DNA from: Acidovorax sp. 106
GTDB taxonomy: Bacteria; Pseudomonadota; Gammaproteobacteria; Burkholderiales; Burkholderiaceae_C
DNA length: 64,000 nucleotides
NCBI RefSeq assembly: GCF_003663825.1
Contig: NZ_RCCC01000001.1
Coordinates: 4,820,084 to 4,884,083, forward strand
Direction of reading: 5' to 3'
Part shown: positions 38,301-46,830 of the stretch, piece after piece
How the letters are laid out: every line of letters starts with the position of its first letter
Numbering within the stretch: the stretch's first letter is position 1
Program-made: the position numbers and the translations under genes
Notes under the pieces: model-generated
The model's input: only the letters and a program-made list of their open reading frames with translations
The model's database searches: none
Told to the model about the DNA's origin: nothing

Positions 38301-38813
38301 CGGCGCGCCTTCATGGCCCGACTGGAGGCAGAAATCACCCACATTGCCCATGGTGCCCCACCGGCCATGGTGCTGATGCTGGACCTGGACCACTTCAAAC
38401 GGGTAAACGACACCTGGGGCCACGCCACGGGCGACCAGGTGCTCATGCACTTGGCCAAGCTGCTGCGAGGCAACCTGCTGCGCAAGGACGACATGGCAGG
38501 GCGCCTGGGTGGTGAAGAGTTTGCGGTGCTGCTGCCAGACACCACCGTACCAGAGGGTCTGGGGATTGCGGAGCGCTTGCGCGCCGCGCTGGAGCATAGC
38601 CAGATACTGAGCGACACAGGTCAGGCCGTCCGGGTCACCATGAGCGTGGGCGCCTGCACCGTGGGCACCCACTCGGGCAGCACCCTGGCCAGCGCCGATG
38701 CTGCGCTCTATGAAGCCAAGAACACCGGTCGCAACCGCGTCGTACAGGCACCAGCGTCTGCGACGGCTGCGCCTGACCTGCCCCACGGCGGCCCGACACA
38801 ACCGCCACACTGA
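35397..38813 (+). CDS. Membrane diguanylate cyclase with periplasmic sensor and multiple PAS domains
   Basis: 1138 residues. TM1 (about 9-27) and TM2 (about 294-311) enclose a periplasmic Cache-type sensor domain. Five PAS-like modules follow, at about 325-450, 455-580, 590-705, 710-830 and 832-950 (PAC tails such as GTYLDVTQRHEAE, GYIHDVTEQHAM, GTQTDITQRM and TTERRETEEAL). The GGDEF domain is at about 960-1120. The active site is GGEEF (1038-1042) and the product-inhibition I-site RxxD is present (RKDD just before MAGRL), so an active, feedback-controlled c-di-GMP synthase is predicted. There is no EAL domain. Signals are unknown; no haem or flavin ligand is obvious. Confidence 0.92.
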   Translation: MKKILAQWRIAGTLVLLLLACAAYWWQLLGQQRDQLAFAQAQTELRASQVSRTLAVQVGTLMGGLEYLARNLAILYESDPQHAFQLAAGNALATFPPGSLLQIAVAAANGQIVYSSLTPSDGLQTNAVSIEDRAHFQAHTLNAGQRIYISRPTLGRLSGQWSVQMSYPVEHQGGFGGVVVLSVNPEYLSRNFREVFTQGKDVALLVRADGAYLARSHLQSEVLDQNMPPEREFLSHPERNSGLYQSPASVDGIERLYAWQRLANYPLVVSVGLGRDQALATTRIAVRESRWRNALGTGALLLAATWIAVLFARQKQDHMQLQRHKQRYSLALEGGKLGTWYWPLGADEMHFDVRWPTLLGLPPQAQQLNQQQLQAFMHPSDWVKWRDALQAHVRGETDYFEAEPRLRHQNGQWIWVHLRGKLVDPDTTQTTPHIAGTYLDVTQRHEAEAARAEMQTRLSKLLAQVPGMVYQFRLRTDGSACFPYASPGIMDIYGITPEPVQTDAHQAFASVHPEDMDRLAASIRQSADSLEAWSFEWRQIRPDGEVRWLAGRANPEREPDGSTLWHGYIHDVTEQHAMVETLRRSEARLRLTMAAVQDGLWEWDTHSDTILMDTRCHEILGYATLPAPLHVNTWRRLVHPDDRPSVLTTLQRQVALGQPFDVEARLRTKQGTWRWVEIRGKVAPDATGQSALVIGTQTDITQRMQEAHLRRALLDNAAAALLITTPERTIALANQRAVETFSEDGLPLQGKSTQALHRHEASYAQFRQYVDTVRLHGAVQVEYLLRTATGALRWFSMRGTPLDPEHPEGDIVWTLVDTTERRETEEALATAQAHLLEVIQHFPGGVLVQNQAGDAVVINQAMCDLFNVPARSEDLVGCDREALLALVPPEARAVLPSRENPHNEGSSASYEVTLQDGRTTRIDLILMRTGRGDDLGRLWLAQDITERRRHERTLERLAATDTLTGLPNRRAFMARLEAEITHIAHGAPPAMVLMLDLDHFKRVNDTWGHATGDQVLMHLAKLLRGNLLRKDDMAGRLGGEEFAVLLPDTTVPEGLGIAERLRAALEHSQILSDTGQAVRVTMSVGACTVGTHSGSTLASADAALYEAKNTGRNRVVQAPASATAAPDLPHGGPTQPPH

Positions 38814-38946
38814 CAGCATTCCGAAAGCTAGCGCGCGGCAACATGCTCTGGATTTCAGGCGTTGCTGAACCCATCCATCATGGACGACCAAGGCAAGCCG
38901 CGCCATCATTCACCACCACATCACAACAACACCAGGAGACACGACC

Positions 38947-39951
38947 ATGTTGGAAAGCACCCTTTCCCTTCACCCCACAAGACGCCAGTGGCTGAGCGCA
39001 GGCTCCGCTCTGACCCTGGGCGCAATGCTGCCGTCCCTGGCCTCTGCACAAGCAGCCTGGCCCAGCAAGTCGGTGCGCTTTGTCGTGCCCTTTGCGCCCG
39101 GCGGCAGCTCTGAAATCGTAGCCCGCTCCACGGCGGCCGAGCTGTCCAAAACCCTCGGTCAGAGCGTGTTCGTAGACAACAAGCCGGGCGCGGCAGGCAA
39201 CATTGCCATGTCGGAAGTGGCACGCGCTGAAGACCAACACACCCTCATCCTGGGACACATCGGCACCCTGGCGGTCAACCCATTCATCTTTGACAAGCTG
39301 CCCTACGACGCCAACAAGGACTTCAAGCCCGTGAGCCTGCTGGCCAAGGTGCCCAGCCTGTACGTGGTGCACCCCGATGTGCCGGCGAAGAACCTCAAGG
39401 AATTCATTGCCTACGCAAAGAAGAACCCCGGCAAGCTCAGCTATGGGTCTGCAGGCAATGGCAGCGCCGGTCACTTGGCGTTTGAATACCTGAAGATGAC
39501 AGCCGATCTGTTCATGCTGCACGTGCCCTACCGTGGCACCGGCCCCATGATGACCGACCTGCTGTCGGGCCGCCTTGAGGCTTCAGCCGTGGGCGCAGCC
39601 GCCATGCTGCCGTTCATCAAATCCGGCAAAGTGCGTTGCATTGCCACAGGCTCAACCAAGCGGTTGCCGCAACTGCCCGATGTTCCGACCGTGGCCGAGC
39701 AAGGCTTTCCGGGGTTTGAGATGACACAGTGGTACGGCATGCTCGCGCCTGCCAACATGCCTGCCGCCAACCTCGACAAGCTCTCGGCAGAAACCATGAA
39801 AGCCGTCAAAGCCCCAGCCTCGCTGGAGCGTCTCAACGCCGATGCGGCAGAGGCCATTGGCGGCACACCGGCACAATTTGCGCAGTTCATCGCCGCTGAG
39901 CAAGAGCGCTGGAAGAAGGTGCTGCTGCGCGCCAAGGTCAAACCAGATTAA
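38947..39951 (+). CDS. Tripartite tricarboxylate transporter-type (Bug) binding protein
   Basis: 334 residues. The signal peptide begins with a Tat-like TRRQWLSAG segment and cleaves near ASAQA (about residue 36). The Bug/TctC fold follows, with typical VRFVVPFAPGGSSEIVAR, NKPGAAGNIA and HVPYRGTGPMMTDLLSG. Bug proteins bind carboxylates or related small molecules. No TctA/TctB membrane genes are adjacent; such orphan Bug proteins are abundant in Betaproteobacteria. The ATG at 38947 follows CACCAGGAGACACGACC, a strong ribosome-binding site. Confidence 0.9.
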   Translation: MLESTLSLHPTRRQWLSAGSALTLGAMLPSLASAQAAWPSKSVRFVVPFAPGGSSEIVARSTAAELSKTLGQSVFVDNKPGAAGNIAMSEVARAEDQHTLILGHIGTLAVNPFIFDKLPYDANKDFKPVSLLAKVPSLYVVHPDVPAKNLKEFIAYAKKNPGKLSYGSAGNGSAGHLAFEYLKMTADLFMLHVPYRGTGPMMTDLLSGRLEASAVGAAAMLPFIKSGKVRCIATGSTKRLPQLPDVPTVAEQGFPGFEMTQWYGMLAPANMPAANLDKLSAETMKAVKAPASLERLNADAAEAIGGTPAQFAQFIAAEQERWKKVLLRAKVKPD

Positions 39952-40121
39952 CCCCCTGAGCCGCTTCGCGTCTTCCCCCTATCTCTCGCCCCGCTGCGCG
40001 AGTCGGGAAGGGGGACGCAGTCGGTGCGGCGGGGCAGCCCTTGCACGGCCGCGTAGCCTGGGCAGCGCGTGCTCGCAGGCTGACTGCTGGCGCTTGCGCG
40101 CCGTAACCGCCCCCCGTTGTA
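39952..40121. repeat. Comamonadaceae-type intergenic repeat (about 150-170 bases)
   Basis: Begins CCCCCTGAGCCGCTTCGCGT and contains a large imperfect hairpin (CTTCCCCCTATCTCTCGC versus GCGAGTCGGGAAGGGGGACGC). It then runs through GCGGCGGGGCAGCCCTTGC. I recognise this layout as a frequent non-coding repeat of Acidovorax-like genomes. It fills the gap between the Bug gene and the response-regulator gene. Confidence 0.55.
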
Positions 40122-40180
40122 TGGTCCACTGCTGAATGCAAGCGCTACGCCATCCGCACAAACGGTAGCATCGTCCCATC

Positions 40181-40846
40181 ATGCGCATCCTTTTGGCCGA
40201 AGACGAACACAGCCTGGGCACCTGGCTCAGCCGTGCGCTGGAGCACGCAGGCATTCAGGTCGAGTGGGTGACCGACGGGCGCATGGCCGACCGGGCACTG
40301 CAGCAGTCTGACTACGACGCACTGGTGCTGGACCTGGGACTGCCAGGGCTGGACGGGCAGACCGTGTTACAGCGCCTGCGCGAACGCGATCAGCGCTTGC
40401 CCGCACTGATCCTTACGGCCCGCAGCTCACTGGAGGAGCGCGTGCGCTCGCTCAACGCCGGGGCCGATGATTTTTTGGCCAAACCCTTCGAGCTGGCCGA
40501 GCTGGAGGCGCGATTGCACGCACTGGTGCGCCGCGCGCGCGGCACAGAGCACCCGCGCCTGGCCTGCGGGTCGCTGGTGTACGACAGCGCCCGCAAGCAA
40601 TTCACGCTGCAAGGTGCGCCCCTGCCCCTATCACCCCGCGAGCAAGCGGTGCTGCGGGTGCTGGTACAGCGCAGTGGCGAGCCTTTTTCCAAACAACAGA
40701 TTCTGGACCGCGTCTTCTCGGACGACGAGGACGTGCACCCCGAAGCCGTGGAAGTGTTTGTGCACCGACTGCGCAAACGCCTGGAGGGCAGCGGCGTGCG
40801 CATCACCACCCTGCGAGGGTTGGGCTACGCACTGGAGTGCGACTGA
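40181..40846 (+). CDS. tctD: Two-component response regulator, TctD-like (OmpR family)
   Basis: 221 residues. The receiver domain (1-115) has acidic pocket EDE, phospho-acceptor Asp51 in LVLDLGLPG and Lys in FLAKPF. The C-terminal winged helix (about 128-219) has LSPREQAVLRVL and VHRLRKRLEGSGVRITTLRGLGY. The sensor kinase gene begins at the very next base after the stop codon, so the pair forms one operon. With the TctC-like gene beyond the kinase, it is assigned to the TctD/QseB group regulating carboxylate uptake. Confidence 0.9.
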   Translation: MRILLAEDEHSLGTWLSRALEHAGIQVEWVTDGRMADRALQQSDYDALVLDLGLPGLDGQTVLQRLRERDQRLPALILTARSSLEERVRSLNAGADDFLAKPFELAELEARLHALVRRARGTEHPRLACGSLVYDSARKQFTLQGAPLPLSPREQAVLRVLVQRSGEPFSKQQILDRVFSDDEDVHPEAVEVFVHRLRKRLEGSGVRITTLRGLGYALECD

Positions 40847-42307
40847 ATGCGGCCGATGCCACAGGCCGCTGAGACGCAAAAGGCACCACAGCAACCCCAC
40901 AGGCAGCGCCCCCGCACCCGGCTGTGGCAACGTTTGGCACTGGTGCTGCTCCCTCTTTTGGCGCTGGTCACGGTGCTGGAGCTGTGGATGACACGCCACG
41001 ACGCCCTCGAAGCTGCCAATGCAGCCTATGACCGCTCGCTGCTGGGAGCACTCAAGGCCATTGATGCAGGCATATCGACCGCGTCGGGCGGGCTGTCGGC
41101 CGAACTGCCCTACAGCATGCTCGAATTTTTTGAGCTGACCGCCAGCGGCTCGGTGTATTTCCGCGTGGCGTCCTCCGACGCGCTGGTTGAACTGGGCAAC
41201 GCCGATTTACCCCTGCCACCCGACCCCTTGGCACCCGGCGTGCCGCGCTTTTACGACGCCAGCTACTTTGGCGAATCGCTGCGGCTCGTGGCCTACCAGC
41301 GCCCCACGCCGCCCACCGCCGTTGCAGCAGAGGCTGCGCCAGGTGTTTTGGTGCAGGTGGGGGAAAGCACACAGTCGCGCCAGGACTTCACCCAGCGTTT
41401 TGTGCGCCGCGCAGCACTGCGCGACGGATTGATCCTGGCGCTGATGGTGCTGGGCTCGGCAGGCACGCTGGCCTTGGCGCTGCGCCCCTTGGCCCGTCTG
41501 GCGCAAGAAGTGCAAGACCGCAACCCTGAAGACCTGGACCCGATAGCCCCCCAAGACTTGCCTGCTGACATCCTGCCGCTGGTCTCGGCAGTCAACCAAC
41601 ACATGGCGCGCAGCCAGGCGCTGATTGCGCAGCAGCGCCAGTTTTTGGACGATGCCTCCCACCAGTTGCGCACGCACCTGACCACTTTGCAAATGCAGAT
41701 CGACTGCGCCCGGCGCGAGCCCGACAGTGCCGTGGTGCAAAGCACGCTGGAAGCCCTGGGCGCAGAAATATCCCGCGCCACGCGGAGCACACAGCAACTG
41801 CTAGCACTGGGCCGCAGTGATACGGCGGCCCTGGACTGCGCCCCCACGGACCTGGCCGCCCTGCTGCGCAGCGTGGCGCTGGAGCTGCTGCCCCAGGCCC
41901 GCGCCAAGCAGATTGACTTTGGCATCCACCCCCCATCGCCATCGCGCAACATGGCCTTGGCAGATGCCCACCTGATGCGCGAGGCCCTGACCAACCTGGC
42001 CGCCAATGCCATTGCCTACACACCGGCGGGCGGCACGGTCACACTGGCAGCCGCTGGCGATGATCTGGGCTGGAGCCTGAGTGTGGAAGACGACGGGCCT
42101 GGTTTGAACGAGGAAGAACGCGCCACACTGGGCCAGCGCTTTCGGCGGGGGGCACAAGCCAAGGCGCCTGGTTCGGGGCTTGGGCTGGCCATTGCGCGCT
42201 CCATCGCGCAGCGGCACCAAGGCACACTGCGGCTGCAGGCGTGCGAGCATGGCCCGGGGCTGCGGGTGTTGGTATGGTGGCCAGCACCGGCTCCCAACGG
42301 GGCGTGA
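40847..42307 (+). CDS. tctE: Sensor histidine kinase, TctE-like
   Basis: 486 residues. TM1 is at about 28-48 and TM2 at about 188-210, enclosing a periplasmic 2CSK-N-like sensor domain (about 50-185). A HAMP-like linker follows. The dimerisation/phospho-acceptor region has His in FLDDASHQLRTHL (about 268), and the ATPase domain has N-box LTNLAANAIAYTPAGG, G1 VEDDGPGL and G2 GSGLGLAIARSI. The ATG at 40847 abuts the tctD stop. In TctDE-type systems a binding protein can present the ligand to the kinase; such a gene follows 31 bases downstream. Confidence 0.9.
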   Translation: MRPMPQAAETQKAPQQPHRQRPRTRLWQRLALVLLPLLALVTVLELWMTRHDALEAANAAYDRSLLGALKAIDAGISTASGGLSAELPYSMLEFFELTASGSVYFRVASSDALVELGNADLPLPPDPLAPGVPRFYDASYFGESLRLVAYQRPTPPTAVAAEAAPGVLVQVGESTQSRQDFTQRFVRRAALRDGLILALMVLGSAGTLALALRPLARLAQEVQDRNPEDLDPIAPQDLPADILPLVSAVNQHMARSQALIAQQRQFLDDASHQLRTHLTTLQMQIDCARREPDSAVVQSTLEALGAEISRATRSTQQLLALGRSDTAALDCAPTDLAALLRSVALELLPQARAKQIDFGIHPPSPSRNMALADAHLMREALTNLAANAIAYTPAGGTVTLAAAGDDLGWSLSVEDDGPGLNEEERATLGQRFRRGAQAKAPGSGLGLAIARSIAQRHQGTLRLQACEHGPGLRVLVWWPAPAPNGA

Positions 42308-42338
42308 CCATAATCAGGCCCCGCAGCCCACCCGCCCC

Positions 42339-43373
42339 ATGTTTGCCCCAACCCACCCGACTCTCACTCCATCGCGCCGCCAAGCCCTGCAAGCCGCCGC
42401 TGCCGCGCTGCTGCCCTGCGGCAGTTGGGCTGCTGATGCCGTGGCCCCGTTCGCAGGCGCCGAGTGCATTGCTCCCTCCAAACCCGGTGGCGGCTTTGAT
42501 CTGACCTGTGCTGTGGCATCACAGGCCATCGCCAGGGTACGGCCCCAGGCCAACGCACTGCACACCCGCTACCTGCCGGGAGGCATCGGCGCCGTGGCGT
42601 TTGACCAGACTGCCAGTGGGCGGCTGGGGGGACCGGGCACCCTGGTGGCGTTCTCCAGCGGGTCGCTGCTCAACATTGCACAAGGGCGCTTTGGCCCCCA
42701 CCCGGTGCAGGCCGTGCGCTGGATTGCCACCCTGGGCACCGACTACGGCGTGGTTGCCGTGCACCGCGACAGCCCCCACCACAGCCTGCCACAGCTGGTG
42801 CAAGCCCTGCGCGAAGCGCCCTCCAAGCAGGTGTTTGGCGCTGGCGGCACCCTGGGCAGCCAGGACTGGATGAAAGCAGCCCTGCTGGTGCGGGCCGCAG
42901 AACAAGACCCACGCAAGATGCGCTTTGTGTCATTTGAAGGTGGTGGCGAAGCCATCAAGGCGCTGGAAAGCGGCCACCTGGGCGTGTTCACCGGCGATGC
43001 GGCAGAAGCCATGAAGGCCCTGTCCAAAGGCGCCCAGTTCAAGCTGCTGGCAGTGCTGGCCCCGGCCCGACTCCCGGGGCGGCTGCGCGATGTGCCCACA
43101 GCCACTGAGCAAGGCGTGGCGCTGGTGTGGCCCACCGTGCGGGGCGTTTATATGGCAGCAGGCACGCCAGAGGCCGCTGTGGCCGCGTGGACGGCCGCCT
43201 TTGAACAAGCCCACAGCGCCCCAGGTTACGCCGCGCTGTGCCAGGAGCATGGCTTGGCCCCCCACCGCATGACGGGAGCGGCACTGGAGGCATTTGTGCA
43301 AAAAAGCGTAGAAGACTACCGCGTACTGGCCAAGGAGCTGGGGCTGCGGTTATGGAAGGCCCCTGCGCCCTGA
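42339..43373 (+). CDS. TctC/Bug-type periplasmic binding protein of the TctDE operon
   Basis: 344 residues with a Tat-like/Sec signal peptide (PSRRQALQAAAAALL, cleavage near SWAAD). A divergent Bug/TctC fold follows: ECIAPSKPGGGFDLTCAV, TRYLPGGIGAVAFDQ, VSFEGGGEAIKALESGHLG. It starts 31 bases after tctE on the same strand. Since no TctA or TctB genes follow (the next gene is convergent), this protein may act as ligand co-sensor for TctE instead of, or as well as, in transport. The frame is open further upstream over the end of tctE, but the ATG at 42339 gives the signal peptide. Confidence 0.85.
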   Translation: MFAPTHPTLTPSRRQALQAAAAALLPCGSWAADAVAPFAGAECIAPSKPGGGFDLTCAVASQAIARVRPQANALHTRYLPGGIGAVAFDQTASGRLGGPGTLVAFSSGSLLNIAQGRFGPHPVQAVRWIATLGTDYGVVAVHRDSPHHSLPQLVQALREAPSKQVFGAGGTLGSQDWMKAALLVRAAEQDPRKMRFVSFEGGGEAIKALESGHLGVFTGDAAEAMKALSKGAQFKLLAVLAPARLPGRLRDVPTATEQGVALVWPTVRGVYMAAGTPEAAVAAWTAAFEQAHSAPGYAALCQEHGLAPHRMTGAALEAFVQKSVEDYRVLAKELGLRLWKAPAP

Positions 43374-43407
43374 CCCGTTCAATGGAGCGCATTGGGCTTG
43401 AAAAACC

Positions 43408-44733
43408 TCAGGCCGCAGGCTCGGCGCTGTCTGCGGGAGCATCGTCCGTGGTTTGCATGCGGGTGGCCAACACCTTGTCGATGGTCTTGCCATCCATGTC
43501 CACCACTTCGAGCTTCCAGTTTTCCCACTGCACGGTGTCTGTCACCTTGGGCAGGCGGCCCGTCAGCAGCATCACCATGCCACTGAGGGTGTGGTAGCGG
43601 CCGCGCTCTTCCTCAGGCACAGCGTCCAGGTTCAGGCGGTCCTTAAGCTCAGGCACGGGAATGTGCCCGTCGAGCAGCCAGCTGCCATCTTCGCGCTGTA
43701 ACGCCCACGACGTTTCCGGGTCGCGTGGCTGAAACTCGCCGGTGATCGCTTCGATCAGGTCTTGCAGCGTGACGATGCCTTGCACCTCACCGTATTCGTC
43801 AATGACGAAGGCCATGTGCACGTCCGAGAGGCGGAAGTTGTCCAACAACTCCATGCCCGTGATGGTCTCAGGCACATACAGCGCAGTCTGCAGGGGCTGG
43901 TCGGCCAGCGTGTGCTTTGGGTCGCGCAGCGCGCGGGACAGCCACTGCCGCGCATTGATCACGCCCTGCAAGTGGTCCATGCCACCACGCACGACCGGGA
44001 AACGAGCATGGTCCGAGTCTTCAATACGCCGCAGATTTTCTTCAAACGGCGCGTCCAAATCCAAGCAAACCACATCGCCGCGCGGCACCATGAGCGAGCC
44101 AATCTGGCGGTCATCCAGGCGAAACACGTTGCGCACCATGGTGTGCTCGTGCGATTCGATCACTCCGGCAGTGGTGCCCTCCACCAGCATGGCGTGGATC
44201 TCTTCTTCCGTCACGGGGCTGCCGCTGGTTTCCTTCACGCCCAGCAAGCGCAGCAGCATGCGGGTAGAGCCCGAGAGCAACAACACAAAAGGCTTGGTGG
44301 CCAACGCCAGCAAATGGATGGGGCGCGCCACCAAACGGGCAAAGGTTTCGGGGTAAGACTGCCCGATGCGCTTGGGCACCAACTCGCCCACCACGATGGA
44401 GAAATAGGTGATGAGCAACACCACCAGGCCCGTGGCCGCGTAGCCGCCATAAGGCGCAGGCACGCCCACAGAGGCCAACCAGATCGCCAAAGGCTCGGCC
44501 AAAGCGGCCTCACCGACGATACCGTTGAGCACGCCAATCGACGTGATACCGATCTGGATGGTGGAGAGAAAACGCGTGGGGTCTTCCCCCAGTTTGACGG
44601 CAGCGGCTGCGCCGTTGTCGCCCTCATCAATCAACTTTTGCAGCCGGGCCTTACGCGCTGTGACGAGCGCAATCTCCGACATGGCAAAGACCCCATTGAG
44701 GCAGATGAGGGCGAACAGTATTGCTATTTCCAT
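43408..44733 (-). CDS. CorC/HlyC-family membrane protein with CBS domains
   Basis: 441 residues. An N-terminal DUF21/CNNM membrane domain (about 1-190; helices such as VVLLITYFSIVVGELVPKR) is followed by two CBS domains (about 205-330; MVPRGDVVCLDLDA and VIDEYGEVQGIVTLQDLIEAI) and a CorC_HlyC C-terminal domain (about 345-425). The family is involved in magnesium or cobalt homeostasis; it is often misnamed hemolysin. Monocistronic; converges on the TctC-like gene. Confidence 0.92.
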   Translation of the reverse strand: MEIAILFALICLNGVFAMSEIALVTARKARLQKLIDEGDNGAAAAVKLGEDPTRFLSTIQIGITSIGVLNGIVGEAALAEPLAIWLASVGVPAPYGGYAATGLVVLLITYFSIVVGELVPKRIGQSYPETFARLVARPIHLLALATKPFVLLLSGSTRMLLRLLGVKETSGSPVTEEEIHAMLVEGTTAGVIESHEHTMVRNVFRLDDRQIGSLMVPRGDVVCLDLDAPFEENLRRIEDSDHARFPVVRGGMDHLQGVINARQWLSRALRDPKHTLADQPLQTALYVPETITGMELLDNFRLSDVHMAFVIDEYGEVQGIVTLQDLIEAITGEFQPRDPETSWALQREDGSWLLDGHIPVPELKDRLNLDAVPEEERGRYHTLSGMVMLLTGRLPKVTDTVQWENWKLEVVDMDGKTIDKVLATRMQTTDDAPADSAEPAA

Positions 44734-44891
44734 AAGAAGGGTGCCGAACGCACCCTGTGTACCAAGAAGCTATTGATTGTAAGAAACTCTGCAAAACGCT
44801 CATGAAAAGCACGCAGATACATGCACGTTGTGGCACGCAAGAAACATGCTTGGCTGGGCCTGCGACCGATATCGAGCCCCCTGAACAGAAC

Positions 44892-45104
44892 TTACCGCTC
44901 AAGCCACCACTGGATGACCACCTTGGCCAAAAAACCGATGAACCCTACGCCCAAGCCCAGAAACAGCACAAAGGTGCCAAAGCGCCCCGCCTTGGACTCC
45001 CACGCCAGCTGGCCAATGATGAAGAGCATGTACAGGATGAACGCCCCCACCCCGTAGGTGAGGAAGAAGCCCGAAATTTGCGCTTCGGTAAAACCAAAAA
45101 TCAC
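44892..45104 (-). CDS. DUF2788 small membrane protein
   Basis: 70 residues with two hydrophobic helices (about 14-32 and 43-65: FGTFVLFLGLGVGFIGFLAK). The start MIFGFTEAQISGFFLTYGVG matches the DUF2788 family of unknown function. Start codon is GTG at 45104; the last bases of the upstream DUF2189 gene overlap it (GTGA), indicating translational coupling. Confidence 0.85.
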   Translation of the reverse strand: MIFGFTEAQISGFFLTYGVGAFILYMLFIIGQLAWESKAGRFGTFVLFLGLGVGFIGFLAKVVIQWWLER

Positions 45105-45949
45105 GATGCCACTCCACTGCGTTGCCCTTGGGGTGCCGAGGTATCACGCAGCGGCAGGCTCGAAGCGTCCACCAGATCGCGATAGGCATGCCAGCTGGCA
45201 TGGCCCAGCATGGGCATCACAAAAATCAGCCCCAGCAGCAAGGAGCCCAGCCCCAGCAGCGTAAAGCCCAGAATCAAAGCCGCCCAGAACGCCATGGGCA
45301 GCGGGTTGGCCACCACCACCTGCCAACTGGTCAACACGGCCAGGCGCAGCGAAGCGCGCCGGTCCAGCAGCAGCGGCATGGCCACCACGCTCGACGCAAA
45401 AATGGGCGCCGCCAGCAGGCTGCCCAGTGCCAGCCACAACTCAAACAACCAGCCATCGTTGGCCAGCACCACATGGCGCATGAAGTCCATGGGTGTGTTC
45501 ACAGGAACCGGCGTCAGCAGCGTGATGAACGCCGCAGAAGTCAGTACCCAACCCGTGGCCGCCAGCGCCAGCAACAAGCCGAACTGCACCATGCACCAGT
45601 AGTCGTTGCCCCATTTGTTGATGTGGCTGTTTTGCCAGTTGAACCAGGTCTTTAGCACCACCGCCATGCCTGCGGGCTGGCGCTGCTCCAGCGCCCGGCT
45701 CAGGGCATACAGGCTGGTGGCCAGCACCGGCGCCACCACCATGAAACCCGACAACGCCCCCGCCAGCAACCAAAAGCGGTTGTGCGCCAGGGCCAGGATC
45801 ACGCCGCCCAGGGCCGTCAGCGCCAGACCGTGGGCAAAGCTGATCCAGCCAGCGCGGGCCATGTCGCGCCAGGCCAGCACCAGCCACGTCATGGGCTGCA
45901 TGAGGCCAATAGTGCGCACCTGCGGCAAGGAAAGCGGTGTTTTGGGCAT
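45101..45949 (-). CDS. DUF2189 family integral membrane protein
   Basis: 282 residues with six hydrophobic helices. Family-typical segments are MTWLVLAWRDMARAGWISFAHG near the N-terminus (given in two halves: MTWLVLAWRDM and ARAGWISFAHG) and GFTLLGLGSLLLGLIFVMP near the C-terminus. The function of DUF2189 is unknown. ATG at 45949 is preferred over a TTG seven codons upstream. It overlaps the DUF2788 gene by 4 bases. Confidence 0.88.
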   Translation of the reverse strand: MPKTPLSLPQVRTIGLMQPMTWLVLAWRDMARAGWISFAHGLALTALGGVILALAHNRFWLLAGALSGFMVVAPVLATSLYALSRALEQRQPAGMAVVLKTWFNWQNSHINKWGNDYWCMVQFGLLLALAATGWVLTSAAFITLLTPVPVNTPMDFMRHVVLANDGWLFELWLALGSLLAAPIFASSVVAMPLLLDRRASLRLAVLTSWQVVVANPLPMAFWAALILGFTLLGLGSLLLGLIFVMPMLGHASWHAYRDLVDASSLPLRDTSAPQGQRSGVAS

Positions 45950-46030
45950 GGCGGCTTCACCAATCGTCAAGCTAAACAGTCAAACAAACAAAGGAGCAAG
46001 GCAGGCTGCTGAACCGGGCCATCTCGGCCA

Positions 46031-46771
46031 TCAACCCAGCAAACGGCACAGGTGGGTGAGGCTGCTCACGGTGGCGTGGGGCTGGGCGCCATGCGGCCAC
46101 GCCTGCCCGGATGCGTTCAACCACACCGCCTGCATGCCTGCCCCCAGCGCGCCCAGGGCGTCGGCCGTAGCGTCGTCGCCCACGTGCAGCACCTCGTGCG
46201 GCTGCACCTGCACGGCGCGGGCGGCTTCCTGAAATATGCGGACATCGGGCTTGGGGGCGCCAAAGTCTTTGGCGTTGATGCTGGCCTTGAAGTAATGCCC
46301 AATGCCCACGCGGTGCACATCGGCGTTGCCGTTGGACAAAGCCACCACCGGGTAGCGGGTCGACAAAAAGGCCAGCGTGTCGTGCGCGTCGTCAAACAAC
46401 TGCACGCGCTGGCGCTGGTCAAAAAACACATCGAAGGCCGGCTCGGCCAGCGTGGGCTCGTCCCCCGCCTGCACCAGCGCCATGCGGATGGATTCACGGC
46501 GCAAGGCACTCAGGTCGTGCTCCAGATCGGGCCGCAAGTTCACCATCTGGTTGCGGATAGCGCGCAGCGCTTCGGTGTTGGCAAACAGCCGGGCCGTGGC
46601 CGGAGCGTGCAATGCCAGCCACTGCAACAGCACCTCTTCGGCTTTGGCAATGGTGGGCCAGATGGGCCACAGGGTGTCGTCCAGGTCGATGGAAATGGCG
46701 CGGATGCGGCCCACGTCCAGCACCGGGGCGGGGTGGGAGGCTTGATGCGCATCAAGAGAGGGGACAAGCAT
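46031..46771 (-). CDS. HAD-superfamily hydrolase
   Basis: About 246 residues from the ATG at 46771. Motif I is SIDLDDTLWP, motif II is ALSNGNAD, and motifs III/IV are KPDVRIFQ and HVGDDATADALGA, with a helical cap between. This pattern fits small-molecule phosphatases of subfamily IA; the substrate is unknown. It is transcribed divergently from hemH with 59 bases between them. An upstream in-frame extension overlaps hemH and is unlikely to be used. Confidence 0.88.
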   Translation of the reverse strand: MLVPSLDAHQASHPAPVLDVGRIRAISIDLDDTLWPIWPTIAKAEEVLLQWLALHAPATARLFANTEALRAIRNQMVNLRPDLEHDLSALRRESIRMALVQAGDEPTLAEPAFDVFFDQRQRVQLFDDAHDTLAFLSTRYPVVALSNGNADVHRVGIGHYFKASINAKDFGAPKPDVRIFQEAARAVQVQPHEVLHVGDDATADALGALGAGMQAVWLNASGQAWPHGAQPHATVSSLTHLCRLLG

Positions 46772-46830
46772 AGGGTTCTGAGAATACTCCACCGCAGCGA
46801 ACGCCCCGGCGCATTTGCCACAATCGGCGC

